Assembly: GCA_035315685.1 (NCBI GenBank) | Contig: DATFXR010000398.1 | Span: 1-7,261 of the forward strand | DNA: 7,261 nt | DNA from: QHWK01 sp035315685 | GTDB lineage: Bacteria; Acidobacteriota; Vicinamibacteria; Vicinamibacterales; CAVVIG01 | Direction: 5' to 3' | Shown here: in pieces, positions 1-6,015 of the stretch | Numbering within the stretch: the first letter of the stretch is position 1 | How the letters are laid out: the number at the start of each line of letters is the position of its first letter | The notes under the pieces: generated by a model | The model's database searches: none | What the model saw: only the letters and a program-made list of their open reading frames with translations | Told to the model about the DNA's origin: nothing | Position numbers and translations under genes: made by a program

Positions 1-1343
1 AACGCTCGGACGCTGACGGTCGCTGACGCGAGATCGCGCTCCACGTCGACTTCCGCGTGATTGGTGCGCTCCGCCTCGAACGGACGGCCGGCAACGAGCG
101 ACGAGAAGGTCCGTTGCGGCGGCAGCCAGACGCCGCTGTCCGTGCGCGGCATGAACTCCTCCGCGCCGGGCGCAGTCGCACGGCTCGACACCATCGTGCT
201 CACGCGGAAGTGTTCCGATGGCGCGAGCGTGAGCGCGACGCGCGGGCTCACCAGGCTTGCGCCGTCCAGGTAGTCGTACCGCGCGTAGCGCGCACCGTAG
301 CTGAGCGTGAGCGACCGCGACACCGAGAACGTGTCGAACGCGTAGAGCGCCCCGGCGTTCCGGCTCCCGTCGGTCACGTCACGCAGCGTCGCGAAGTTGC
401 CGCCCTCGTACCGCTGCGTACTGTACGACAAACCGATGTCGTAGCGGTGGCGTGCCGGTGCGCGAGTCATGTACTCGCCGGCCACGATCCACGACGAGAG
501 GTCGCCCTGGGTGAGCGCGGCGCGCGCGGCCCAATCGGCATGCTCGCCGACCGGCGCACCGAGCGCGAGATAGGCCGTGTTGTGCGAGAAGTTGTCGCCG
601 CTGAAGAGCTGCTGCGGTGAATCGAAGGAGCCGGTTGTGAGCAGATTCACCTGACCGGAGAACGGCGTGCCGCTGAAGAAATCTGCGGCCAGACGTCCGG
701 ATGATTCCGACACGCGGCCGAAGAAGCCGGGCGATCCGCCTGGTGCCTCGACGGGGTCGTCGTCGAACAGATCGAGCGGAATCGTCGTGTCTTTCAGGAC
801 GCCGCGACGCGCGTGGCGCAGCCGCCACGCCACCTCGCCATGGTCGTCACCGCCGGCGCCTGTCGCAGACGACGGAGACGCCGCCGCGTCCGGCGCCGGC
901 TGTGCATCAGTCGACTCGCCGATTCCTGCGGCGAGCAGCGGGGAGGGTGCCGTTCCGTTGGTGGCGTGGCGCAGCGCGATCGACGAGGATGAGCGCGCGC
1001 TGGGCCTCACGTCGATGACCTGGCCGCGCGACGCGAGGAAGCCGGTGAGGTGCGCGCGCACGATGTACGGCCCCGGTGACAGCGTCCGGAGCTCGAAGCG
1101 GCCGCTTCGATCGGTGATCGCGAACGCCGACGTCGTGCCCAGCGCGGAGATCGTCGCCCCGGCCACCGGCAAGCCGCGCTCGTCGATGACAACGCCCTGA
1201 ATCGACCCGGCCGCCACCGACGCGATGTGCGTGACGGGACGCACGTCGACCCCGGTCTGCGCGACCGCCGACGCCGCCGAGATGCAGACGAGCCCCAGAC
1301 TGCCGACGACCGCCAACGCCGTCATGCTGGTTGCCTGCCTCAT
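1..1343 (-). CDS. Outer-membrane beta-barrel protein with N-terminal carboxypeptidase-regulatory-like domain (3' end outside window)
   Basis: The frame is open from the ATG at 1343-1341 to the left edge: 447 codons with no stop, so the C-terminus is missing. Residues 1-29 look like a Sec signal peptide, with a hydrophobic stretch and an ASAVAQ cleavage region. Residues about 47-125 resemble a carboxypeptidase-regulatory-like beta-sandwich (GSIQGVVIDERGLPVAGATI, then DRSGRFELRTLSPGPYIV), as found at the front of many TonB-dependent receptors in Acidobacteriota and Bacteroidota. A low-complexity Ala/Ser/Pro linker follows (about 130-170). From about 205 on there are alternating aromatic/polar strands typical of an outer-membrane barrel, e.g. 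LTLSYGARYARYDYLDG. I see no clear TonB plug signature between linker and barrel. The start is supported by GGAGA at 1352-1348. It lies 25 bp after the preceding minus-strand gene, so the two are probably co-transcribed. A TonB-receptor-like role is inference; the ligand is unknown. Confidence 0.8.
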   Translation of the reverse strand, partial: MRQATSMTALAVVGSLGLVCISAASAVAQTGVDVRPVTHIASVAAGSIQGVVIDERGLPVAGATISALGTTSAFAITDRSGRFELRTLSPGPYIVRAHLTGFLASRGQVIDVRPSARSSSSIALRHATNGTAPSPLLAAGIGESTDAQPAPDAAASPSSATGAGGDDHGEVAWRLRHARRGVLKDTTIPLDLFDDDPVEAPGGSPGFFGRVSESSGRLAADFFSGTPFSGQVNLLTTGSFDSPQQLFSGDNFSHNTAYLALGAPVGEHADWAARAALTQGDLSSWIVAGEYMTRAPARHRYDIGLSYSTQRYEGGNFATLRDVTDGSRNAGALYAFDTFSVSRSLTLSYGARYARYDYLDGASLVSPRVALTLAPSEHFRVSTMVSSRATAPGAEEFMPRTDSGVWLPPQRTFSSLVAGRPFEAERTNHAEVDVERDLASATVSVRA

Positions 1344-1368
1344 CTGTTCTCCGCGCGAACGCGATTGC

Positions 1369-2439
1369 CTACGACGGCGTGACCGTGAAGTTCACGTCGC
1401 GCGTCAGTGTCTTGTTCGCGATTTTGTCGGTGACCTTGATCTCCAGGCGATAGTCGCCTTCGGGGAACGACGCGAGCGGGACCGCCTGTCCGCTCTGCAA
1501 CTGATGTCCCGCCGCGAGATCGAACTGCGGCGGCAGCGTCTGCGCGTTGAGATTCTGCGGGTTGGTCTTGTTGAAGAACTTCTCGGGCTGACCCGCCGGC
1601 TTCTGATAGAAGTTGTACTCCACCGTCACGTCCGGCTTGTTGTTGGCGTCGACCTTCGGGTTGTAGATCAGCATGAAGGTCGAGAGCTCCGACTTCTTGC
1701 TGAATTTTGTGTCGAAGGTGGGCACGATTTCCATCTGCCCAAGGGCATAGGGACGATCGGCCTGCTGCTGCGGCGTGAGCGGGGTGGCCAGCGGGTCGAT
1801 CCGCTGCGCGAGGATCACCGAGCTGGTGGCGAGATCGCCGTTCCAGAAGTCCGGTACGGTGACCGTCTGCTTGACGGTCGACATCTTGGGCGGCGGCGCA
1901 TTCTTCGGCGCCTTGTCGGGCGTCGGCTCCTTTGCGACGAGGAACACGTCGTAGGTGCCGGCCGCGACGGTGAACGAGCGCGCGATGCGCAGCGGGTTCT
2001 GCCCCGGGGTCACTGGCACGAAGCTGATGTCTTCGTAGGCGTACTCAGCCTTTTTGCCCTTGTCGTCCTTCTTCTTGTCGTCTTTTTTGGCGCCGGGCGC
2101 AGCGGCGGCCTCGGGCGCGGCGCCGTTCTTCGCGACCACTCGCCAGTAGAAGGCGACTTTGTCGCCGGTCACCTTCGACGGATCGACACTGACCGTGAAC
2201 GGCACGTACTCCTTGTTGCCCTGCGCCTTCAGCACGTCTTCGCGCAGCCAGGTCAGGGACAAGTCGTTCGCGGCGGCCTGTCCGGCCGCGGCGTCGTCCA
2301 CGATCTTGACGATGTTCTGGATTTCCTTTTTCTGTGCGTCGTCCCGTTTCTTGTCGTCTTTGTTCTGCGCGAGCAGGCCGATCCACGACACGAGGACGAT
2401 TGACACGAAAAGCGCGAACCCGCCACGCCGCTGTTTCAT
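1369..2439 (-). CDS. Lysine-rich exported protein of unknown function
   Basis: I do not recognise a named family. The 356-aa product begins MKQRRGGFAL followed by a hydrophobic segment (about residues 8-24, ending LLAQ). This suggests a signal peptide or N-terminal anchor and a periplasmic or envelope location. A charged region follows (NKDDKKRDDAQKKE). A second Lys/Asp linker lies at about 118-131 (KKDDKKKDDKGKK), preceded by an Ala/Pro stretch. The rest reads as beta-sandwich-like domains. The C-terminal part (about 325-355, FPEGDYRLEIKVTDK then FTVTPS) looks like an Ig/FN3-like strand pattern. ATG at 2439 is chosen over the in-frame ATG at 2532 for three reasons: the signal peptide starts here, GGGAGA lies at 2454-2449 with a 9-nt gap, and the predicted promoter lies between the two ATGs. 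The downstream barrel gene begins 25 bp after the TAG stop, so an envelope complex or transport accessory is plausible but inferred. Confidence 0.8.
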   Translation of the reverse strand: MKQRRGGFALFVSIVLVSWIGLLAQNKDDKKRDDAQKKEIQNIVKIVDDAAAGQAAANDLSLTWLREDVLKAQGNKEYVPFTVSVDPSKVTGDKVAFYWRVVAKNGAAPEAAAAPGAKKDDKKKDDKGKKAEYAYEDISFVPVTPGQNPLRIARSFTVAAGTYDVFLVAKEPTPDKAPKNAPPPKMSTVKQTVTVPDFWNGDLATSSVILAQRIDPLATPLTPQQQADRPYALGQMEIVPTFDTKFSKKSELSTFMLIYNPKVDANNKPDVTVEYNFYQKPAGQPEKFFNKTNPQNLNAQTLPPQFDLAAGHQLQSGQAVPLASFPEGDYRLEIKVTDKIANKTLTRDVNFTVTPS

Positions 2440-2483
2440 AAGGCCATGTCTCCCAACAAGCTCATACGCCAGTCCAACTGTCA

Positions 2484-2513
2484 ATGATAGGCGTCCGTTC
2501 TGCGCCAAGTCAA
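2484..2513 (-). promoter_or_regulatory. Predicted sigma70-type promoter of the minus-strand envelope unit
   Basis: Read on the minus strand, TTGACT (2513-2508, 5 of 6 matches to TTGACA) is followed after 18 nt by TATCAT (2489-2484, 5 of 6 to TATAAT). Transcription would start near 2477, giving a leader of about 38 nt ahead of the ATG at 2439. The promoter lies downstream of the alternative ATG at 2532, which argues against that longer start. This is a consensus match only. Confidence 0.5.
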
Positions 2514-2562
2514 ACCCTTCTGTCGTCAGCACTTCACCTCCGTCTGCCCGTTTTGGCGCTGT

Positions 2563-2570
2563 GCTATCAT
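2563..2570 (+). promoter_or_regulatory. Predicted extended -10 promoter for the cyclase-glgC unit
   Basis: The hexamer TATCAT (2565-2570) has an upstream TG at 2562-2563, giving TGCTATCAT, an extended -10 form. No good -35 box is visible at the usual distance, as expected for extended -10 promoters. Predicted initiation near 2577 gives a leader of about 40 nt before the ATG at 2617. Consensus match only. Confidence 0.4.
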
Positions 2571-2616
2571 CGGCGTTTTCCGCGCGCCTGGCAGACGCCC
2601 GACCGCGCAGCTCCTC

Positions 2617-3243
2617 ATGAAGCTCATCGACGTTTCAGTTCCGCTCGATAGCGCGCTGCCCTCATATCCGAACAACCTGCCGTTCAGCCTCGAGCCGGTC
2701 AAGCGGCTCGCGCACGGCGACAGTTCGAACGTGTCGGCGCTGCACATGAGCGCCCACAGCGGGACGCACGTCGACGCGCCGCGGCACTTCTTCGACCAGG
2801 GCACCGGAACCGAGGCGCTGCCGCTCGAAATGCTGATCGGCCGCGCGCGCGTCATCGAAGTCCGCGCCCGCGCCGGCATCACCGCCGCGGATCTGAGCCG
2901 CATCGATCTGTCCGAGGACGTGCGGCTGCTCATCAAGACGCAGAACTCGAAGCTGTGGGGCGACCCCGAGTTCCGCAAGGACTACATCGGCATCGCGGAG
3001 TCGGGCGCGCGCTACCTCGTGGACCACGGGATCAAGGTCCTGGGCGTCGACTATCTCTCCGTCGAAGTATTCAAGACACCCGGCGCGCCGGCCCACCACA
3101 TCCTGCTCGGCGGCGGCACCATCGTGATCGAAGGGTTGAACCTCCGCGACGTCGATCCCGGCGTCTACGAGATGTACTGCCTCCCGCTGCGGATCGTCGG
3201 ATCCGACGGCGCGCCGGCGCGAGTCGTGCTCCGCAAGAGCTGA
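2617..3243 (+). CDS. Cyclase-family metal-dependent hydrolase (kynurenine formamidase-like)
   Basis: The 208-aa protein matches the cyclase/arylformamidase (KynB-like) superfamily in length and motifs. The opening LIDVSVPLD and PSYP segment is typical. The metal motif HSGTHVDAPRHF (residues 47-58) supplies probable zinc ligands His47, His51 and Asp53, with His57 as the likely general base. His160/His161 (APAHHILL) and Glu172 (VIEGLNL) complete the usual site, and GVDYLSVE (143-150) is another family hallmark. These enzymes are cytoplasmic and hydrolyse amides or lactones; the best known substrate is N-formylkynurenine. No tryptophan-catabolism gene is adjacent, so the substrate is unknown and kynB is not assigned. 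The ATG has no clear Shine-Dalgarno sequence: CTCCTC sits directly before it. glgC starts 7 bp after the TGA, so the two are probably co-transcribed. Confidence 0.9.
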   Translation: MKLIDVSVPLDSALPSYPNNLPFSLEPVKRLAHGDSSNVSALHMSAHSGTHVDAPRHFFDQGTGTEALPLEMLIGRARVIEVRARAGITAADLSRIDLSEDVRLLIKTQNSKLWGDPEFRKDYIGIAESGARYLVDHGIKVLGVDYLSVEVFKTPGAPAHHILLGGGTIVIEGLNLRDVDPGVYEMYCLPLRIVGSDGAPARVVLRKS

Positions 3244-3250
3244 TCTCCTC

Positions 3251-4540
3251 ATGGCGGCGCTGCTCGACGACACGATCGTGATCGTCCTCGCGGGCGGCGC
3301 GGGTGAACGTCTCTATCCGCTGACCAAGGAGCGTGCCAAGCCGGCGGTCTACTTCGGCGGTCCCTACCGGATCATCGACTTCGCGCTGAGCAACTGCATC
3401 AATTCGGGACTGCGGCGGATTTTCATCGCGACGCAGTACAAGTCGCTCTCGCTGAACCGGCACATCCGCATGGGGTGGACGATCGTGTCGGAGGAGCTCG
3501 GCGAGTTCGTCGAGATCCTGCCGCCGCAGAAACGGGTCAGCGAGCACTGGTATCAGGGCACCGCCGACGCCGTCTACCAGAACCTGTATTCGATCATGCG
3601 CGAAAGCCCGCGGCACCTGGTCGTGCTCTCGGGCGATCACGTCTACAAGATGGACTACTCGCGCATGCTGCGGTTCCACCAGGAGAAGGGTGCAACCGTC
3701 ACGCTGGCGGCGATCGAGGTGCCAATCGCCGACGGGCCGCGCTTCGGGATCATCGCGGTGGACGAACGCGAACGGGTGACCGGTTTTCAGGAAAAACCGA
3801 AGCAGCCGACTTCGATTCCTGGCTCGCCGGATCTCGCGCTGGCGTCGATGGGCGTCTACATCTTCGACACCGACGTCCTCGTCCGCGCACTCGAGGCCGA
3901 CGCCAACCAGCCGACGAACCACGACTTCGGCAAGGACATCATCCCGGCGCTGCTCCATCAGGCGGCGGTCTATTCGTACCGCTTCTACGACGAGAACAAG
4001 AAAGCCGCGAAATACTGGCGTGACATCGGCACACTCGATGCGTACTTCGACGCGAACATGGATCTCTGTCAGGTGAACCCCGAGTTCAACCTGTACGACC
4101 CGGAATGGCCGCTGCGCACCTACCAGCCGCAGGCGCCGCCGGCGAAGTTCGTCTTCGCCGAGCACGGCAGCCGGTGCGGCCAGGCGCTCGACTCGGTGAT
4201 TTCGCCGGGCTGCATCGTCAGCGGCAGCACGATCTCGGGCAGCGTGCTGTGTCCCAACGTGCGGGTGCACAGTTTCTGCACGATCGGGGACTGCATTCTG
4301 ATGCCGGGCGTTCGCGTCGGACGGCACGCGCGGATCCGCCGCGCGATCATCGATCGCGACGTGCTGATCCCGCGCGGCGCGCTGATCGGCTATAACCTCG
4401 ACGAGGATCGGCGGCGCCACACGGTCACCGACTCCGGCGTTGTCGTCGTCACGATCGACGACGAACCGCTCATCGGACCGCTCTCCGAGGATGCGCTGCG
4501 CTTCGAGGCAGAAGCGGATCGACGCGGTGGCGGCGGATAG
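3251..4540 (+). CDS. glgC: Glucose-1-phosphate adenylyltransferase (ADP-glucose pyrophosphorylase)
   Basis: This enzyme makes ADP-glucose from ATP and glucose-1-phosphate, the committed step of bacterial glycogen synthesis, in the cytoplasm. The 429-aa length is close to the 431 aa of E. coli GlgC, which I align from memory. The nucleotidyltransferase domain begins LAGGAGERLYPLT (13-25), followed by RAKPAVYFGG and RIIDFALSNCINSG. WYQGTADAVYQN (100-111), SGDHVYKMD with catalytic Asp129 (E. coli Asp142), and FQEKP with Lys182 (E. coli Lys195, glucose-1-phosphate binding) follow. Later markers are ASMGVYIFD, HDFGKDIIP and YWRDIGTLDAY. The C-terminal left-handed beta-helix runs from about 310 (VISPGCIVSGSTISGSVL). 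The allosteric position equal to E. coli Lys39 is Glu27 here, so activator response may differ. The start lies 7 bp after the cyclase stop. CTCCTC precedes the ATG, and no strong ribosome-binding site is visible. The tail ends in four glycines. Confidence 0.97.
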   Translation: MAALLDDTIVIVLAGGAGERLYPLTKERAKPAVYFGGPYRIIDFALSNCINSGLRRIFIATQYKSLSLNRHIRMGWTIVSEELGEFVEILPPQKRVSEHWYQGTADAVYQNLYSIMRESPRHLVVLSGDHVYKMDYSRMLRFHQEKGATVTLAAIEVPIADGPRFGIIAVDERERVTGFQEKPKQPTSIPGSPDLALASMGVYIFDTDVLVRALEADANQPTNHDFGKDIIPALLHQAAVYSYRFYDENKKAAKYWRDIGTLDAYFDANMDLCQVNPEFNLYDPEWPLRTYQPQAPPAKFVFAEHGSRCGQALDSVISPGCIVSGSTISGSVLCPNVRVHSFCTIGDCILMPGVRVGRHARIRRAIIDRDVLIPRGALIGYNLDEDRRRHTVTDSGVVVVTIDDEPLIGPLSEDALRFEAEADRRGGGG

Positions 4541-4549
4541 TACTTCGCT

Positions 4550-4632
4550 GACAAGGGCGCAAAGGGCAACAGAGGACGCAACGGGGACAGCGACAAGGGC
4601 GCAGAGGGAATAGAGGGCGCAAAGGGGACAGC
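4550..4632 (+). repeat. Two tandem copies of a ~42-bp purine-rich repeat upstream of eno
   Basis: Copy 1 is 4550-4591 (42 bp) and copy 2 is 4592-4632 (41 bp). Both begin with the identical 12-mer GACAAGGGCGCA and end with the identical GGGGACAGC. The middle parts differ by a few substitutions and one deleted base. Inside each copy a looser 9-12 bp unit recurs (GGGCGCA, GAGGGCGCA, AAGGGG). The array fills almost the whole 98-bp glgC-eno gap and ends 6 bp before the eno ATG. Its last GGGG (4624-4627) is the only ribosome-binding-like sequence for eno. Confidence 0.85.
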
Positions 4633-4638
4633 AACAAC

Positions 4639-5922
4639 ATGAAGATCGCGAAGGTCCAGGGCCGCGAGATTCTCGATTCGCGCGGCAATCCGACGGTCGA
4701 AGTGGACGTGACGCTCGCCGACGGCGCACTCGGCCGCGCGGCGGTGCCGTCGGGCGCCTCCACGGGCGAGCGCGAGGCGCTCGAACTGCGCGATGGTGAC
4801 AAGGCGCGCTACGGCGGCAAAGGCGTGCGAAAGGCAGTCGCCAACGTCAACGGCGAGATCGCGCGGGCGCTCGCCGGCGGCGACTTCGATCAGCGGGCGC
4901 TCGACGGCCGGATGATCGCGCTCGACGGCACGCCGACGAAGGGCCGGCTCGGTGCCAATGCGCTGCTTGGCGTCTCGATGGCCGCGGCGCGCGCGGAAGC
5001 AGCGTCGACGCGCGTTGCGCTGTACCGCCATCTCGGGACGCTCTACGGCAGCGACCGGTTCACGCTGCCGGTGCCGATGATGAACATCCTGAACGGCGGC
5101 GCGCACGCCGATTCGAGCGTCGACTTTCAGGAGTTCATGGTGATGCCGTTGAACGCACCGTCGTTCAGCGAAGGCCTGCGCTGGGGCGTGGAGATCTTCC
5201 ATGCGCTGCGCGGCATTCTGAAAAAGCGTGGACAGTCGACCGGCGTTGGCGACGAAGGCGGCTTCGCGCCCAACCTGAAGTCGAACCGCGATGCGGTCGA
5301 AGTGGTGCTCAGCGCCATCGAAGCGGCCGGACTCAAAGCCGGCGGCGACGTCTCGATGGCGCTCGACGTCGCGTCGAGCGAGCTCTGGGTGGATGGACGG
5401 TATGTGTTCGGGAAATCCGGCGAGCCGGAACGCACGTCCGAGCAGATGATCCGCCTGTACGAGGACTGGGTGCGGCAGTATCCGATCGTCTCGATCGAAG
5501 ACGGTGTTGCCGAAAGCGATTGGGACGGTTGGCGCCAGCTGACCGCGGCGCTCGGCGATCGGGTGCAGCTCGTGGGCGACGATGTGTTCGTGACCAACCC
5601 GGACATCCTGCGCAAAGGGATTGCCGATGGCGTCGGCAACGCGCTGCTCGTGAAGCTCAATCAGATTGGGACCGTCACCGAGACGCTCGATGCGGTCCGG
5701 ATGGCGGCCGACGCGCGCTACGCGACGATCATCTCGCATCGCTCCGGGGAAACCGAGGACGCGACGATCGCCGATCTCGCCGTTGGCACGGCGGCCGGAC
5801 AGATCAAAACCGGATCCGCAAGCCGCACCGATCGCGTGTGCAAGTACAACCAGCTGCTGCGGATCGAAGAGGAGCTCGGCAGGGCTGCGCGCTTCGCGGG
5901 ACGTGCCGTGCTGCGGGCGTGA
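4639..5922 (+). CDS. eno: Enolase (phosphopyruvate hydratase)
   Basis: Enolase interconverts 2-phosphoglycerate and phosphoenolpyruvate in glycolysis and gluconeogenesis. It is cytoplasmic, Mg2+-dependent and normally a dimer or octamer. The 427-aa product is full length. The N-terminal domain starts with GREILDSRGNPTVEVDV (8-24) and PSGASTGEREALELRD (37-52). The TIM-barrel residues sit at a constant offset of 3 from E. coli numbering: His156 (GGAHA), Glu165, catalytic Glu206 (GDEGGFAPN), Mg2+ ligands Asp243, Glu287 (SIEDG) and Asp314 (GDDVFVTN), catalytic Lys339 (LVKLNQIGT), His367 in the SHRSGETED loop, and Lys390 (QIKTG). No key residue is missing. The ATG is fixed by the conserved MKIAKVQGREI start. 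It follows the purine-rich repeat, whose last GGGG is the only ribosome-binding-like sequence (11-nt gap). gpmA, the preceding glycolytic step, lies 93 bp downstream on the same strand. Confidence 0.98.
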   Translation: MKIAKVQGREILDSRGNPTVEVDVTLADGALGRAAVPSGASTGEREALELRDGDKARYGGKGVRKAVANVNGEIARALAGGDFDQRALDGRMIALDGTPTKGRLGANALLGVSMAAARAEAASTRVALYRHLGTLYGSDRFTLPVPMMNILNGGAHADSSVDFQEFMVMPLNAPSFSEGLRWGVEIFHALRGILKKRGQSTGVGDEGGFAPNLKSNRDAVEVVLSAIEAAGLKAGGDVSMALDVASSELWVDGRYVFGKSGEPERTSEQMIRLYEDWVRQYPIVSIEDGVAESDWDGWRQLTAALGDRVQLVGDDVFVTNPDILRKGIADGVGNALLVKLNQIGTVTETLDAVRMAADARYATIISHRSGETEDATIADLAVGTAAGQIKTGSASRTDRVCKYNQLLRIEEELGRAARFAGRAVLRA

Positions 5923-5947
5923 GCCCGGTTGCAGCCGGACGATTCGG

Positions 5948-5964
5948 GTCCGGACGCGCCGGAC
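5948..5964 (+). other. Hairpin 1 in the eno-gpmA spacer
   Basis: GTCCGG (5948-5953) and CCGGAC (5959-5964) form a perfect 6-bp all-Watson-Crick stem around the 5-nt loop ACGCG. It begins 26 bp after the eno stop. There is no T-run after it, so it is not a standard intrinsic terminator. It could stabilise the eno mRNA end, or it could be chance at this GC content. Confidence 0.5.
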
Positions 5965-5978
5965 ACGATGAAATGGCG

Positions 5979-5999
5979 GACCGCTGGCGAACGGCGGTC
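5979..5999 (+). other. Hairpin 2 in the gpmA leader
   Basis: GACCGC (5979-5984) pairs with GCGGTC (5994-5999). One G-T wobble is possible on each end of the stem, closing a 7-nt loop. The structure ends about 17 nt before the gpmA ATG and has no T-tract. It could influence gpmA translation or mRNA processing. The function is inferred. Confidence 0.45.
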
Positions 6000-6015
6000 T
6001 GCGTTCGGGCGGACC

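Noticed and set aside
57..1200. Several plus- and minus-strand frames in the first 1.2 kb
   Set aside because: All overlap the continuous minus-strand barrel protein frame (1343 to 1), which has a signal peptide and a recognisable N-terminal domain; the others are Arg/Ala-rich shadows.
1225..2403. A 392-codon plus-strand frame opposite the lysine-rich exported protein
   Set aside because: The minus-strand product has a signal peptide, a ribosome-binding site and a protein-like composition. The plus frame is Arg/Val/Leu-rich, has no domain and starts inside the barrel gene.
2440..2532. Longer start at 2532 for the lysine-rich exported protein
   Set aside because: It would bury the signal peptide behind 31 residues, and the predicted promoter lies inside the extension.
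3071..4729. A 552-codon minus-strand frame opposite glgC
   Set aside because: It is antisense to clear GlgC coding sequence. Its composition is a reverse-strand shadow, and the segment over the eno-upstream repeat gives only low-complexity SLCAL-type translation.
5948..5999. Rho-independent terminator between eno and gpmA
   Set aside because: Neither hairpin is followed by a T-run, and the genes are likely co-transcribed.
5929..6015. N-terminal extension of GpmA from an ATG at 5929
   Set aside because: The extra 29 residues have no resemblance to phosphoglycerate mutases, overlap two hairpins, and the conserved start MHKLVLLRHGE is at 6016.
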